The notes under the pieces: generated by a model
Database searches by the model: none
Seen by the model: only the letters and a program-made list of their open reading frames with translations
What the model was told of the DNA's origin: nothing
Assembly (NCBI GenBank): GCA_016787805.1
Contig: JAEUTY010000006.1
Location: forward strand, 19,791 to 83,790
Length of the DNA stretch: 64,000 nt
From: Flavobacterium sp.
Lineage (GTDB): Bacteria; Bacteroidota; Bacteroidia; Flavobacteriales; Flavobacteriaceae
Direction of reading: 5' to 3'
Translations under genes and position numbers: made by a program
Shown here: positions 27,400 to 36,908 of the stretch, one piece after another
How positions within the stretch are numbered: position 1 is the stretch's first letter
How the letters are laid out: each line of letters starts with the position of its first letter

Positions 27400-29679
27400 A
27401 TGAAAAAAATCATTGCTTCTCTGTTGTTTTTGGTTGGTTTTTCGGTCATCGCACAAGAAAATAAAATAGAAACTGGTCTTTATTCCTCCACTAGTCCATC
27501 AACTGAAGGAATCAAACTCATTCTCGAAAAAGACCAAAAATTCCATATTTCCGTTATCTCAGGAACCTACGAGCAAGTCAACGACTCGATTTATTTTCAT
27601 CCGCAAGGCGAAAACGATCCGCAATTTCAACTTGAATATGTTACATCTACAGCCAAAACAAACAAGATAAAAATCAACTTCGGAACTCGTACTTTTTTGT
27701 CATTTTATAATGTGTATTTTGGGACCCAAAAAATTAATGAAACCGAAATTGACTATCAAACTCTTGAATCGCGTTTAAATATTAGCAACAACAATTTTGA
27801 TTACGACGAAAAAGAATATAGTTTCGAAATTGATCGCGCCGCATTCATTTACTTAGTAACAGAAGAATTCGATAAAGAAACGATCGTCGAAAAATATGAA
27901 GTGCCAGAAAATGTAGTTGAAGTCAAAATCGCAAAGAAGAATTCTATTTTTGGCAAACTTAAATTAATAGGCTATCTCAATCCAAAAACCAAAGAATTTA
28001 TTGTTTCAGAAGGTAATAAACCGATAGCATTTACTAAAACAAATAACTCTAACGGAGAATATGCTTTTATTAAACCTATCGAATCGTTATCCAAAAAAAA
28101 TTGGACTTATCCAGGTAAACCAGCTGATGATGTTTATTTTCCATCTTCTGATTCCACAACAGTTGATTACGATTATACCTACGATAAACCGCATTATGTT
28201 TTCAAATTGCAAACTGAAAAATCACTTTACGATGCATTAAAAGTAGCGCAGAAATCACCGACTAAATTGTTGGCTATTTTTTACGATACGAGTAAAACTG
28301 CCGAAGCCGATTTTAAAAAATACATCGAAAATTACGAAACAAATGTGGGTTACTTAATGTATGAAAAGTACAATCCCGAATACGACAATGTTAACTTTTA
28401 CCTCGCCACTGAAGCCGACAAAAACGCTTTGAAAAAAATGGGTGTAAATGAGGCAAGTTCCATCGTTTTTCTCAATTCGGATGGAACCAAGTTGTACCAT
28501 TGTAAAGGAAAAATGACCGATTACGATTTTTCAGAATATGGATTAACCTATTTAATCAAAGAACTCAAAGCCATCGATGCATTGGCCAAAACGGATGCGG
28601 CATTTTCCAACAAAAAAACTACTGTCGATACTGTTGAAAAAGTATTCTTAGCCATAACTCAAAGTGAAAAAAGTTTTGTCAGTGAAGTCATTGATACTGT
28701 AATTCCACCACCAGCGCCACCAAAAGTTGAATTCGAGACTACCAAAGAAGTGGATTACGAAACTGTAGATACTGCCGTAGCGGTTATAGAACCATACAAT
28801 TATAGTATGTTCAAAGAAAAACAGAATGTCTACCAATTCAAAACTACACAAGATGTTGTCAATCAAAAATACAAACAACTACTCGATGCGCATTTGAAAG
28901 ATGCAACAGTAAACACGGATTTGGTTCAAATCATCCTCGCTGAACTTGATTATTACTCAGGGTTCAGTCATAAATTATTCAATAAAGCTGCCGAAAAATT
29001 GTCCGTCAGCGACTTCCAATCTATTGATTATTTACTTAAATTCTTTAACGAAATTCCGAAATTCCAACCCGACGATTATTCGGTTAATTATTCTAACGAA
29101 TATTTGATTAATACTGTAATTGTTGCATTGAGCCGCGAATCAAATGCTACTCAATTACCAAAAATTTCAGAGTATTACAGCAAATTGGCCAAAGTAACCA
29201 ACAACAATCCTAAAGTACTGCGTAATTTGATTTTTGCATTAAAAACCAACGGAACTCCAGTAGAATATTTATCGGCTTACGAGTCTTATTTTAACTCGGT
29301 TTTGCCCAATCCAACCAACATTGTCGAACAACTAGATAACGCTTATGGTTTGGGTCAAGAAATGAGTTGGATCGAATTTAAAAGTGCTTTTGCCAACGAT
29401 GCCAACGATGCGGCTTGGTTTGTAGTTGAAAAACTAAAAAACACCAATACAAGTATCTTGAACAAAGCTATTACTTGGTCAGAAACCAGCTTGGTTATTG
29501 AAAAAAATAACCATTATTACCTTGACACTTTAGCGCAATTATACTATTTAAATGGCGATAAACAAAAAGGCATTCAATACGAACAAAAAGCCATTGATGC
29601 GGCTTTAGTTTCATCCGACTCAAGCACACTCGAAGATTACAGAACCGTTCTCGAAAAAATGAAAAACGGAACTTACTAA
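27400..29679 (+). CDS. Exported protein with thioredoxin-like domain
   Basis: This 759-aa protein has a signal peptide (MKKIIASLLFLVGFSVIAQ). Residues from about 270 to 390 resemble a thioredoxin fold (LYDALKVAQKSPTKLLAIFY, then NVNFYLATEADKNALKKMGV, IVFLNSDGTKLYHCKGKM), but no CxxC pair is visible, so it is not an obvious disulfide reductase. The C-terminal third is helical and repeat-like, as in TPR proteins (YYLDTLAQLYYLNGDKQKGI). The N-terminal part is beta-rich and unassigned. The start at ATG 27400 is set by the signal peptide. Its function is unknown. Confidence 0.75.
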   Translation: MKKIIASLLFLVGFSVIAQENKIETGLYSSTSPSTEGIKLILEKDQKFHISVISGTYEQVNDSIYFHPQGENDPQFQLEYVTSTAKTNKIKINFGTRTFLSFYNVYFGTQKINETEIDYQTLESRLNISNNNFDYDEKEYSFEIDRAAFIYLVTEEFDKETIVEKYEVPENVVEVKIAKKNSIFGKLKLIGYLNPKTKEFIVSEGNKPIAFTKTNNSNGEYAFIKPIESLSKKNWTYPGKPADDVYFPSSDSTTVDYDYTYDKPHYVFKLQTEKSLYDALKVAQKSPTKLLAIFYDTSKTAEADFKKYIENYETNVGYLMYEKYNPEYDNVNFYLATEADKNALKKMGVNEASSIVFLNSDGTKLYHCKGKMTDYDFSEYGLTYLIKELKAIDALAKTDAAFSNKKTTVDTVEKVFLAITQSEKSFVSEVIDTVIPPPAPPKVEFETTKEVDYETVDTAVAVIEPYNYSMFKEKQNVYQFKTTQDVVNQKYKQLLDAHLKDATVNTDLVQIILAELDYYSGFSHKLFNKAAEKLSVSDFQSIDYLLKFFNEIPKFQPDDYSVNYSNEYLINTVIVALSRESNATQLPKISEYYSKLAKVTNNNPKVLRNLIFALKTNGTPVEYLSAYESYFNSVLPNPTNIVEQLDNAYGLGQEMSWIEFKSAFANDANDAAWFVVEKLKNTNTSILNKAITWSETSLVIEKNNHYYLDTLAQLYYLNGDKQKGIQYEQKAIDAALVSSDSSTLEDYRTVLEKMKNGTY

Positions 29680-29683
29680 TACT

Positions 29684-29715
29684 AAAAAACCCGACTAATT
29701 CAGTCGGGTTTTTTA
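29684..29715. terminator. Bidirectional terminator between convergent genes
   Basis: AAAAAACCCGACT pairs with AGTCGGGTTTTTT around a five-base loop. It serves the thioredoxin-fold gene on plus and metK on minus. Confidence 0.9.
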
Positions 29716-29733
29716 TATTCAAAAAAGGAATTT

Positions 29734-30984
29734 TTATAAACTAAAAGCCGCTTTTACTTTGTCTACAAAGTCTAATTTCTCCCAAGTGAATAATTCAACC
29801 GTAACGGTTTTGCTATTTCCGCCTGGAGCAGAAAAAGTTTTAGTTACCGTTTCTGGTGTTCTTCCCATATGACCGTAAGCTGCCGTTTCACTATAAATAG
29901 GATTTCTCAATTTCAAACGTTGCTCAATAAAGTAAGGTCGCATATCAAAAATAGTTTCCACTACTTTACTAATTTCACCGTCGGTCATGTTTACTTTCGA
30001 TGTTCCGTAGGTGTTTACGTTAATTGAAGTAGGTTTTGCCACTCCAATTGCATACGAAACCTGAACCAATACTTCGTCACACAAGCCAGCAGCTACTAGG
30101 TTTTTAGCGATATGACGAGTAGCATAAGCAGCCGAACGGTCAACTTTACTTGGATCTTTTCCAGAAAATGCTCCACCACCGTGAGCGCCTTTTCCACCGT
30201 AAGTATCAACGATAATTTTTCTTCCCGTTAAACCTGTATCTCCGTGCGGTCCTCCAATTACAAATTTTCCAGTTGGGTTAATGTGGTACGTAATATCATC
30301 GTTGAAGAAGTGCGCGTATTGTGGGTATTTTGCCTTCATTCTCGGAATCAAAATTCCAATCAAATCACTTTTAATCTTAACCAACATTTCAGCTTCAGCA
30401 GCAAAATCATCGTGCTGAGTCGAAATTACAATCGCATCAATTCGTTGCGGTTTGTTATCGTCAGAATACTCTAAAGTCACTTGCGATTTAGCATCTGGGC
30501 GTAAGTATTTAATTTCTGTGTTTTCTCTTCTTATGTTGGCCAATTCAATCAACAAAGCGTGTGCAATGTCCAATGCTAATGGCATATAGTTTTCAGTCTC
30601 ATTGGTAGCGTAACCAAACATCATTCCTTGGTCACCAGCTCCTTGCTCTTCTTTACTTGCTCTATCTACTCCCTGATTAATATCAGCCGATTGCTCGTGA
30701 ATGGCCGACAAAACACCACACGAATTGGCTTCAAACATGTATTCACTTTTAGTGTAACCAATTTTTTTGATTACATCTCTTGCAATTTGTTGAACATCCA
30801 AATAGGTGTCTGATTTTACTTCACCAGCCAAAATAACTTGTCCAGTAGTAACCAAGGTTTCACAAGCCACTTTTGATTCTGCGTCAAACGCTAAAAAGTG
30901 GTCAATCAACGCATCGCTAATTTGGTCTGCTACCTTGTCAGGATGTCCTTCACTAACCGACTCCGACGTAAATAAATAAGCCAT
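29734..30984 (-). CDS. metK: S-adenosylmethionine synthetase
   Basis: MetK makes S-adenosylmethionine from methionine and ATP in the cytoplasm. The 416-aa protein has the N-terminal [18 protein letters not shown], the ATP motif [15 protein letters not shown], and the phosphate-binding loop [19 protein letters not shown]. All three domains are present and length is normal for Bacteroidota. It faces the metH-metF cluster across a 685-base divergent region and so completes the methionine cycle in this locus. A promoter is visible at 31121-31149 on the minus strand, giving an untranslated leader of about 130 bases. Confidence 0.97.
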   Translation of the reverse strand: MAYLFTSESVSEGHPDKVADQISDALIDHFLAFDAESKVACETLVTTGQVILAGEVKSDTYLDVQQIARDVIKKIGYTKSEYMFEANSCGVLSAIHEQSADINQGVDRASKEEQGAGDQGMMFGYATNETENYMPLALDIAHALLIELANIRRENTEIKYLRPDAKSQVTLEYSDDNKPQRIDAIVISTQHDDFAAEAEMLVKIKSDLIGILIPRMKAKYPQYAHFFNDDITYHINPTGKFVIGGPHGDTGLTGRKIIVDTYGGKGAHGGGAFSGKDPSKVDRSAAYATRHIAKNLVAAGLCDEVLVQVSYAIGVAKPTSINVNTYGTSKVNMTDGEISKVVETIFDMRPYFIEQRLKLRNPIYSETAAYGHMGRTPETVTKTFSAPGGNSKTVTVELFTWEKLDFVDKVKAAFSL

Positions 30985-31040
30985 AACTTTATTTTAAGTT
31001 TATTACTAAATTCAAATTAAAAAGGAAAACTGCTCGAATG

Positions 31041-31073
31041 GCTAAAGAAGAAGTTCTGCTTTAGCATTTTTTT
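31041..31073. other. Hairpin in the metK leader
   Basis: GCTAAAG (31041-31047) pairs with CTTTAGC (31059-31065), followed on the plus strand by seven T (31067-31073). In the metK transcript (minus strand) it is a hairpin preceded by A residues, so it is not a terminator there. On plus it would be a terminator but no gene lies upstream. Function unknown. Confidence 0.45.
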
Positions 31074-31120
31074 ACGAGGTTGCAATCAGTTCAAATTTTT
31101 CCTCTTTTTATTTCCGAGTG

Positions 31121-31149
31121 CAAATGTATGAAATGAAATTGAATACCAA
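31121..31149 (-). promoter_or_regulatory. Probable metK promoter
   Basis: On the minus strand TTG (31149-31147), an 18-base gap and TACATTTG (31128-31121) fit the Bacteroidota consensus well. Confidence 0.6.
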
Positions 31150-31214
31150 ATTTTTCTTTACTATTTTTTGAAACTATCACTACATCGTTGTCGCATTTTT
31201 ATTTGTACAAACTG

Positions 31215-31245
31215 TTGCAAAATCCATTTCTATGTTATTACTTTG
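31215..31245 (+). promoter_or_regulatory. Probable promoter of the SAM riboswitch and metH transcript
   Basis: TTG at 31215-31217, a 20-base gap and TTACTTTG at 31238-31245 (one mismatch to TAnnTTTG) place a start near 31252, just before the riboswitch. Confidence 0.5.
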
Positions 31246-31268
31246 CACCGTTCATACACATATTGCTT

Positions 31269-31370
31269 GTTATCACGAAAGCTGGAGGGAATAGACCCAA
31301 CGAAAGCTTAGCAACCCTACACTGTAGAAGGTGCTACATTCTATTCCGATTTTAATCGGAAGCAGATAAC
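31269..31370 (+). ncRNA. SAM-I-like (S-box) riboswitch
   Basis: The region has the ordered S-box elements: P1 GTTATC (31269-31274) pairing with GATAAC (31365-31370), the core GGAGGGA (31284-31290), GAAAGCTTAGCAACC (from 31302), AAGGTGCTA (31328-31336), and a P4 hairpin TTCCGAT/ATCGGAA. SAM binding would reduce expression of the methionine genes downstream. No strong terminator follows; GAGAATTCTC at 31374-31383 is a short palindrome only. Repeats now separate it from the metH start by about 300 bases. Confidence 0.85.
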
Positions 31371-31436
31371 CACGAGAATTCTCTCACACTTTTCATGATA
31401 ATGTAGTATAATTTAAGAATTGCTTTCTGATTTTTT

Positions 31437-31550
31437 AGAAGCTATTTCCTGCTGTACGCTGTATCTGTCATTGCGAGCAGAGCGAAGCAATCTTTTATAG
31501 GATTGTTGCGTTCCTCGCAATGACAGGATGCCGCTTCCATCAGGGCTAGG
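31437..31550 (+). repeat. Structured repeat, family A, copy 2, with a nested inverted pair
   Basis: The ends AGAAGCTATTTCC and CAGGGCTAGG match family A. The interior stem is replaced by, or consists of, an inverted pair of family B hairpins (31466-31525). It lies between the SAM riboswitch and metH. Confidence 0.7.
31466..31525. mobile_element. Paired family B hairpins, MITE/REPIN-like
   Basis: GTCATTGCGAGCAGAGCGAAG (from 31467) and its inverted relative, reading GTCATTGCGAGGAACGCAAC from the minus strand (31524 downwards), face each other across eight bases. This is the same arrangement as the repeats that flank the GIY-YIG pseudogene at 59971-60359, but without a gene. Confidence 0.65.
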
Positions 31551-31614
31551 GCATCCGATTTCAGAAGAAAATGATTAGTAAAATAGAAGTAATAAACCTT
31601 TGCGAACCTTGCAA

Positions 31615-31639
31615 TGTCATCCTGAGCTTGTCGAAGGAC
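31615..31639 (+). repeat. Family B hairpin, solitary (TCCT/AGGA stem)
   Basis: GTCATCCTGAGCTTGTCGAAG lies in the metH leader. The stem TCCT/AGGA encloses the loop GAGCTTGTCGA. Confidence 0.7.
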
Positions 31640-31662
31640 TTTGCGACTTTGCGGTTAAAAAA
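31638..31662 (+). repeat. Start-proximal repeat (CTTTGCG-CTTTGCGGT), copy 1
   Basis: ACTTTGCGACTTTGCGGTTA precedes the metH ATG (31670). Similar sequence precedes the start codons of the second metH gene and of the cupin gene. Confidence 0.55.
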
Positions 31663-31669
31663 GATAAAA

Positions 31670-32662
31670 ATGTCAAAAATTCAACAAGCCATTAAAGAAC
31701 GCATCCTTGTCCTCGACGGAGCCATGGGAACCATGTTACAACGCAACAATTTTTCCGAAGAAGATTTTCGTGGTGAACGTTTCAAAGATTTTCCTTTTCC
31801 ACTAAAAGGGAACAACGATTTACTTTCCATCACGCAACCCCAAGCAGTGATGGAAGTACATCGTTTGTATTTTCAAGCAGGCGCTGATATTGTCGAAACC
31901 AACACATTCTCAGGAACAACCATTGGGATGGCCGATTACCACATGGAAGATTTAGTTTACGAACTCAACTTTCAATCAGCTAAAATTGCCCGCCAAGTAG
32001 CCGACGAATTCACTGATCGACCTCGTTTTGTAGCTGGTTCCATAGGTCCAACCAATCGCACGGCTTCTATGAGTCCAGATGTCAATGATCCAGGCTATCG
32101 CGCCGTAACATTCGATGATTTAAAAATAGCTTACAAGCAGCAAGTAGAAGCCCTTATCGACGGCGGTTGCGACGTACTTTTGGTAGAAACTATTTTTGAC
32201 ACATTGAACGCCAAAGCAGCTCTTTTTGCCATTGAAGAAGTCAAAGAAGATCGCAATTTGAACATTCCAGTTATGGTTTCCGGAACAATCACAGATGCTT
32301 CTGGAAGAACTTTATCGGGTCAAACAGTAGAAGCTTTTTTGATCTCGATTTCACATATTCCGTTGTTGAGTATTGGTTTCAATTGTGCATTAGGCGCGGA
32401 TCAGTTAAAACCGTATTTAAAACGTTTGGCTATGAATACGCAACTCAATATTTCAGCGCATCCAAACGCTGGCTTACCCAATGCTTTTGGTCAATACGAT
32501 CAAACACCGATAGAAATGCAAGCATTGATCAGAGAATATTTAAAAGACAATTTAGTCAATATCATAGGAGGTTGTTGTGGAACCACTCCAGAACACATTA
32601 AAGCGATTGCAGAAGTGGCTCGTGAGTTCAAACCTCGAAATGTACTTGTTGAATCGAATTAA
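31670..32662 (+). CDS. metH: Methionine synthase, homocysteine S-methyltransferase subunit
   Basis: This 330-aa protein equals the N-terminal domain of cobalamin-dependent methionine synthase, which binds homocysteine through zinc. It has DGAMGTMLQ, the ETNTFSGTT motif and the zinc cysteines in SIGFNCALG and IIGGCCGTTPEHI. The start is ATG 31670 (MSKIQQAIKERILVLDGAMG); the frame opens further upstream at 31571, but that part is a translated repeat (VILSLSKD). The rest of the enzyme is encoded by the next gene, a split found in many Flavobacteriia. Expression is probably under the upstream SAM riboswitch. Confidence 0.93.
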   Translation: MSKIQQAIKERILVLDGAMGTMLQRNNFSEEDFRGERFKDFPFPLKGNNDLLSITQPQAVMEVHRLYFQAGADIVETNTFSGTTIGMADYHMEDLVYELNFQSAKIARQVADEFTDRPRFVAGSIGPTNRTASMSPDVNDPGYRAVTFDDLKIAYKQQVEALIDGGCDVLLVETIFDTLNAKAALFAIEEVKEDRNLNIPVMVSGTITDASGRTLSGQTVEAFLISISHIPLLSIGFNCALGADQLKPYLKRLAMNTQLNISAHPNAGLPNAFGQYDQTPIEMQALIREYLKDNLVNIIGGCCGTTPEHIKAIAEVAREFKPRNVLVESN

Positions 32663-32696
32663 AAATCCGTAACAATCTGTTTAATCTGTGGCTAAA

Positions 32697-32720
32697 ACTT
32701 TGTGCCTTTTGTGGTAAATA
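32697..32720 (+). repeat. Start-proximal repeat, copy 2
   Basis: ACTTTGTGCCTTTTGTGGTA lies 8 bases before the ATG of the second metH gene and resembles the sequence before the first metH and the cupin gene. Confidence 0.55.
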
Positions 32721-32727
32721 AAATAAA

Positions 32728-35412
32728 ATGTCAGAAACAAAATACTTAAAATTATCCGGTCTAGAACCTTTAATTATAACTCCTGAAACCAACTTTGTCA
32801 ACGTAGGTGAACGTACCAATGTTACAGGCTCTCGAAAATTTCTTCGTTTAATCAAAGAAGAAAAATACGATGAAGCACTTGATATTGCTCGTGCTCAAGT
32901 AGAAGGCGGCGCACAAATCATCGATGTCAATATGGACGAAGGAATGCTCGATGGTGTTCATGCAATGACTAAATTTCTCAATTTAATCGCAGCCGAACCT
33001 GATATTGCGCGTGTTCCTGTAATGATTGACAGTTCAAAGTGGGAAATCATCGAAGCAGGTTTGAAAGTCATTCAAGGAAAAGGGGTTGTGAATTCTATTT
33101 CTCTAAAAGAAGGAAAAGAAGCTTTTGTACATCATGCCAAATTAATTAAAAGATACGGAGCAGCCGTAATCGTAATGGCTTTCGACGAAGATGGTCAAGC
33201 TGATACCTACGAACGACGCATTGAAATCTGCAAAAGAAGTTATGATATTTTGGTGGATGAAGTACATTTTCCTGCGGAAGACATCATTTTTGACCCCAAT
33301 ATTTTTCCTGTCGCCACTGGCATGGAAGAACACAAACTAAATGCTTTAGATTTCTTTAGAGCAACCAAATGGATCCGTGAAAATCTTCCGTATGCTCATG
33401 TCTCCGGAGGCGTGAGTAATGTTTCATTTTCATTCAGAGGAAACGATAAAGTACGCGAGGCAATGCATTCGGCATTTTTATACCATGCCATCAAAAACGG
33501 AATGACAATGGGAATTGTAAATCCAGAAATGCTAGAAATTTACGACGAAATTGATCCGATTTTACTCGAACATGTGGAAGATGTTTTGCTCAATAGACGA
33601 GACGATGCAACGGAACGATTACTCGATTTAGCTGAGAGTTTCAAAGGTGATTTTAAAACCAATGAAAAAGCAATTCAAGAGTGGAGAAATGGTTCGGTTC
33701 AAGAACGATTGACATATTCTCTAGTCAAAGGAATTGACGAATTCATCGAAATCGACGTAGAAGAAGCCCGACAACTAGCATCCAAACCGATTGAAGTCAT
33801 CGAAATCTATTTAATGAACGGAATGAACGTAGTAGGCGATTTATTCGGAAGTGGAAAAATGTTCTTGCCTCAAGTAGTCAAATCGGCACGAGTGATGAAG
33901 AAAGCCGTGGCTTATTTGTTGCCGTTTATCGAAGCGCAAAAAGACGGAAGATCATCTTCAGCAGGAAAAGTACTAATGGCAACCGTAAAAGGCGACGTTC
34001 ACGATATTGGTAAAAACATCGTATCTGTAGTTTTAGGTTGCAACAATTTCGAAATCATTGATTTAGGTGTAATGGTAACACCTGAAAAAATAATAAAAGA
34101 AGCTATAAAACACAATGTAGATATTATTGGTTTGAGCGGTTTGATAACGCCATCGCTTGACGAAATGGTATATTTAGCTAAGGAACTTGACAAACTCAAC
34201 ATCAAAATTCCTATAATGATTGGTGGTGCAACTACTTCGCGTGCCCACACAGCAGTAAAAATTGCGCCCGAATACAAAGAAACCGTTGTTCATGTAAACG
34301 ACGCTTCACGTGCGGTAACCGTTGCTAGTAATTTGCTTCAAGCAGAAACAAAAGTTGCTTATGCCAAAACCGTTCGCGACGAATATAATCAATTGCGTGA
34401 AGGTTATTTGAGTCGAAGTCGTGATAAAAATTATTTGTCGATTGAAGAAGCTAGAAAAAATAAACTCCAACTCAATTGGAACGACTATCATCCAGTAAAA
34501 CCGAACTTTATTGGAACCAAGACTATTGAAGTTGAATTGTCTGTATTAGTTGATTTTATTGACTGGACACCATTTTTCAGTTCGTGGGAATTGTACGGAA
34601 AATACCCTGCGATTTTAACCGATGAGGTTGTAGGCGAGCAAGCCACACATTTATTTGAAGATGCCCAAAAAATGCTTCAACAAATTGTCACTGAAAAGTG
34701 GTTGACTGCTAAAGGAATCGTCGGAATTTTCCCAGCCAATACGGTTAATGATGACGATATTGAATTGAATTGTCAGACTGAGCTTGTCGAAGTCCGACAA
34801 CCTACAACTTTTTTAACCCTACGCCAGCAATCACAAAAAACCGCTGGTGCTCCCAATATTGCTTTGGCCGATTTCATTGCACCTAAAAATTCAGGAAAGC
34901 AAGATTACATAGGTTGTTTTTGTGTGTCTACTGGTTTTGGTTTGGATGAAAAAGCAACCGAATTTGAAAAACAACACGACGATTACAATTCAATTATGAT
35001 AAAAGCATTGGGCGATCGTTTGGCCGAAGCCTTTGCCGAATATTTACACCTCAAAGTGCGTAAAGAAATTTGGGGTTATGCTTCTGATGAAAAATTGACC
35101 AACCAAGATTTAATTAACGAAGAATATAAAGGCATTCGCCCAGCGCCAGGTTATCCTGCTTGTCCTGACCATTTAGAAAAATCTACCATTTGGAAACTAC
35201 TCAATGTCGAACAAGAAATCGGAGTGAAATTAACCGAAAGTAGGGCAATGTGGCCTGCTTCGTCCGTTTCGGGGTATTATTTTGCACATCCCGAAAGTAA
35301 ATATTTTGGTTTAGGAAAAATAAAAGAAGATCAAATCATCGATTACGCCAAACGAAGAGGAATAAGTACAGAAGCAGCCAATAAATGGTTGTCACCGAAT
35401 AAAGCAGATTAA
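32728..35412 (+). CDS. metH: Methionine synthase, folate/cobalamin/activation subunit
   Basis: This 894-aa protein carries the pterin-binding domain ([17 protein letters not shown]), the helical cap, the cobalamin domain with the B12 His in [17 protein letters not shown], and the AdoMet activation domain ([14 protein letters not shown]). With the separate homocysteine subunit it transfers methyl from 5-methyl-THF to homocysteine. An in-frame hairpin repeat at 34771-34799 adds about ten residues ([10 protein letters not shown]) in the activation domain, between DDDIELN and FLTLRQQ. The gene lies 65 bases after the first subunit and 93 bases before metF. Confidence 0.95.
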   Translation: MSETKYLKLSGLEPLIITPETNFVNVGERTNVTGSRKFLRLIKEEKYDEALDIARAQVEGGAQIIDVNMDEGMLDGVHAMTKFLNLIAAEPDIARVPVMIDSSKWEIIEAGLKVIQGKGVVNSISLKEGKEAFVHHAKLIKRYGAAVIVMAFDEDGQADTYERRIEICKRSYDILVDEVHFPAEDIIFDPNIFPVATGMEEHKLNALDFFRATKWIRENLPYAHVSGGVSNVSFSFRGNDKVREAMHSAFLYHAIKNGMTMGIVNPEMLEIYDEIDPILLEHVEDVLLNRRDDATERLLDLAESFKGDFKTNEKAIQEWRNGSVQERLTYSLVKGIDEFIEIDVEEARQLASKPIEVIEIYLMNGMNVVGDLFGSGKMFLPQVVKSARVMKKAVAYLLPFIEAQKDGRSSSAGKVLMATVKGDVHDIGKNIVSVVLGCNNFEIIDLGVMVTPEKIIKEAIKHNVDIIGLSGLITPSLDEMVYLAKELDKLNIKIPIMIGGATTSRAHTAVKIAPEYKETVVHVNDASRAVTVASNLLQAETKVAYAKTVRDEYNQLREGYLSRSRDKNYLSIEEARKNKLQLNWNDYHPVKPNFIGTKTIEVELSVLVDFIDWTPFFSSWELYGKYPAILTDEVVGEQATHLFEDAQKMLQQIVTEKWLTAKGIVGIFPANTVNDDDIELNCQTELVEVRQPTTFLTLRQQSQKTAGAPNIALADFIAPKNSGKQDYIGCFCVSTGFGLDEKATEFEKQHDDYNSIMIKALGDRLAEAFAEYLHLKVRKEIWGYASDEKLTNQDLINEEYKGIRPAPGYPACPDHLEKSTIWKLLNVEQEIGVKLTESRAMWPASSVSGYYFAHPESKYFGLGKIKEDQIIDYAKRRGISTEAANKWLSPNKAD
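34771..34799 (+). repeat. Family B hairpin inserted in frame in metH
   Basis: TGTC-GACTGAGCTTGTCGAAGTC-GACA is a palindromic hairpin with stem GACT/AGTC. It is translated as [10 protein letters not shown], a peptide seen wherever this repeat lies in this frame. Confidence 0.75.
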
Positions 35413-35415
35413 TTA

Positions 35416-35505
35416 GTCGAAAGCCGAAAGTCGAAAGTCAAAAGTTGTAAAGGAATTTTGATTGGACTTTCAAACTTTAGACTTTCAAACTTTAAGACTT
35501 AAAAA
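35416..35505 (+). repeat. Short tandem repeats forming an inverted pair before metF
   Basis: Copies of CGAAAGT (with variants) are followed by GACTTTCAAACTTTAGACTT repeats. The two halves are partly complementary, so the spacer can fold. It fills the metH-metF gap. Confidence 0.55.
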
Positions 35506-36462
35506 ATGAAAGTAACCCAACACATAGAAAAAGCCAACGGAAAATCACTTTTTTCATTTGAAATTTTACCACCATTAAAAGGGCAAAACATACAATCGAT
35601 TTTTGATAGTATTGATCCGTTAATGGAGTTTGAACCGCCTTTTATTGATGTAACGTACCATCGTGAGGAGTACGAATTCAAAGAATTACCCAATGGGTTG
35701 TTGCAAAAGAAAATCGTCAAAAAACGACCAGGAACGGTTGGAATTTGTGCTGGAATCCAAAACAAATACAATGTTGACGCGATTCCACATATTTTGTGTG
35801 GCGGTTTTACCAAAGAAGACACAGAGAATTTATTAATCGACTTGGATTTTCTAGGAATTGATAATGTGGTGGCATTGCGTGGTGACGCTTTGAAAAACGA
35901 AACCTACTTTAAGCCTGAAAAAGAGGGCAACGAGTACGCTTCTGATTTGGTGTTGCAGATTAATAACCTAAACAACGGCATCTATTTGGATGAAGATTTG
36001 CAAAATACCGCTTCTACCAATTTTTGTATTGGAGTTGCTGGTTATCCTGAAAAACACATGGAAGCCCCAAGTTTGGATAGTGATATTCATTTTTTAAAGC
36101 AAAAAATCAAAAATGGCGCCGATTATATCGTTACACAAATGTTTTTTGACAATAAAAAGTTCTTCGATTATGTAGCCAAAGTACGAGCAGCTGGCATCAC
36201 TGTGCCAATTATTCCTGGGTTAAAACCGATTGCTACTAAGAAGCAACTCAATTTGATTCCGCATCGATTTAGTTTAGAATTGCCCGACGATTTGATTATG
36301 GAAGTAGTCAAAGCCAAAGATAACGAAGCGGTAAAACAAATCGGAATTGAATGGTGTATTGCCCAAAGTAAAGAGTTAGTCGCAGCAGGAATTCCAGTAA
36401 TTCATTACTACTCGATGGGGAAAGCAGAAAACATTAAAGCGATTGCTAAAGAAGTGTTCTAG
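35506..36462 (+). CDS. metF: 5,10-methylenetetrahydrofolate reductase
   Basis: MetF is a flavoenzyme that reduces 5,10-methylene-THF to 5-methyl-THF, the methyl donor for MetH. The 318-aa protein has the family segments FSFEILPPLKG, FIDVTYHR, ALRGD, ADYIVTQMFFDN and PIIPGLKPI. Length is normal. It is the last gene of the riboswitch-metH-metH-metF run and converges with a small membrane gene, overlapping it by 4 bases. Confidence 0.95.
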   Translation: MKVTQHIEKANGKSLFSFEILPPLKGQNIQSIFDSIDPLMEFEPPFIDVTYHREEYEFKELPNGLLQKKIVKKRPGTVGICAGIQNKYNVDAIPHILCGGFTKEDTENLLIDLDFLGIDNVVALRGDALKNETYFKPEKEGNEYASDLVLQINNLNNGIYLDEDLQNTASTNFCIGVAGYPEKHMEAPSLDSDIHFLKQKIKNGADYIVTQMFFDNKKFFDYVAKVRAAGITVPIIPGLKPIATKKQLNLIPHRFSLELPDDLIMEVVKAKDNEAVKQIGIEWCIAQSKELVAAGIPVIHYYSMGKAENIKAIAKEVF

Positions 36463-36692
36463 CATTGTATTTTACTCAATAGATACAGTACAGAAATTAA
36501 CGGGAGAACAAATAAGATAAACAAACCTATGGATGAATAGATGTAATTTTTGGGTTTGTACTTTAGCAAAAAAAAGATAGCAATTAGATTAATAACGGTA
36601 GCTGAATAGGTCCAAAGCGGAAAAGGAATAAACCATAATGTTAGTAGTTCTACAATAAGAACAATAACAATATTTTTGTTTAGGTTTTCCAT
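36459..36692 (-). CDS. Small hydrophobic protein, unknown
   Basis: This 77-aa frame (MENLNKNIVIVLIVELLTLW start) encodes about three hydrophobic segments and would be an inner-membrane protein. It overlaps the end of metF by 4 bases on the other strand. The composition is like a real membrane protein, but no family is recognised and no partner is evident. Confidence 0.5.
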   Translation of the reverse strand: MENLNKNIVIVLIVELLTLWFIPFPLWTYSATVINLIAIFFLLKYKPKNYIYSSIGLFILFVLPLISVLYLLSKIQC

Positions 36693-36738
36693 TCTTTTTT
36701 TTCAAATGTACTTTTAATTTTACAAAAGACAAAACCCA

Positions 36739-36849
36739 TCTAGCCCCGATTGTAGAGAAAATAAAAAATGCTTTCAGAGTTTGAAAGCATTTTTTATTGT
36801 AACGGAAAGCGGGAAAGACCATAACAAGAAAGCCTAAACCATTCGCTCC
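36739..36849 (-). repeat. Structured repeat, family A, copy 6 (minus orientation)
   Basis: Read on the minus strand this copy runs from GGAGCGAATGG to ATCGGGGCTAGA and closely matches the copy at 54815-54927, including the internal hairpin TGCTTTCA/TGAAAGCA flanked by A and T runs. It lies between the small membrane gene and the PagL-like gene. Confidence 0.7.
36764..36797. terminator. Hairpin with A/T tracts inside family A copy 6
   Basis: AAAAAATGCTTTCA pairs with TTGAAAGCATTTTTT. It looks like a bidirectional intrinsic terminator and is part of the repeat. Confidence 0.6.
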
Positions 36850-36882
36850 AAATCCTTTTTATAAATCCTAAAGATATTCTGT

Positions 36883-36890
36883 TATATTTG
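36883..36890 (+). promoter_or_regulatory. Possible -7 box of the PagL-like gene
   Basis: TATATTTG matches TAnnTTTG, 18 bases before the start codon. No clear -33 TTG is seen. Confidence 0.4.
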
Positions 36891-36908
36891 TGGACATAAA
36901 AATTAAGA

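Noticed and set aside
31041-31073. Second SAM riboswitch or terminator for metK
   Set aside because: The hairpin lacks S-box core motifs, and its T run is on the strand opposite to metK.
31571-31669. N-terminal extension of the first metH gene
   Set aside because: It translates a hairpin repeat and a spacer; homology begins at the ATG at 31670.
31670-35412. metH split as a frameshifted single gene
   Set aside because: There is a 65-base noncoding gap, each half starts and ends at a domain boundary, and this split is common in the group.
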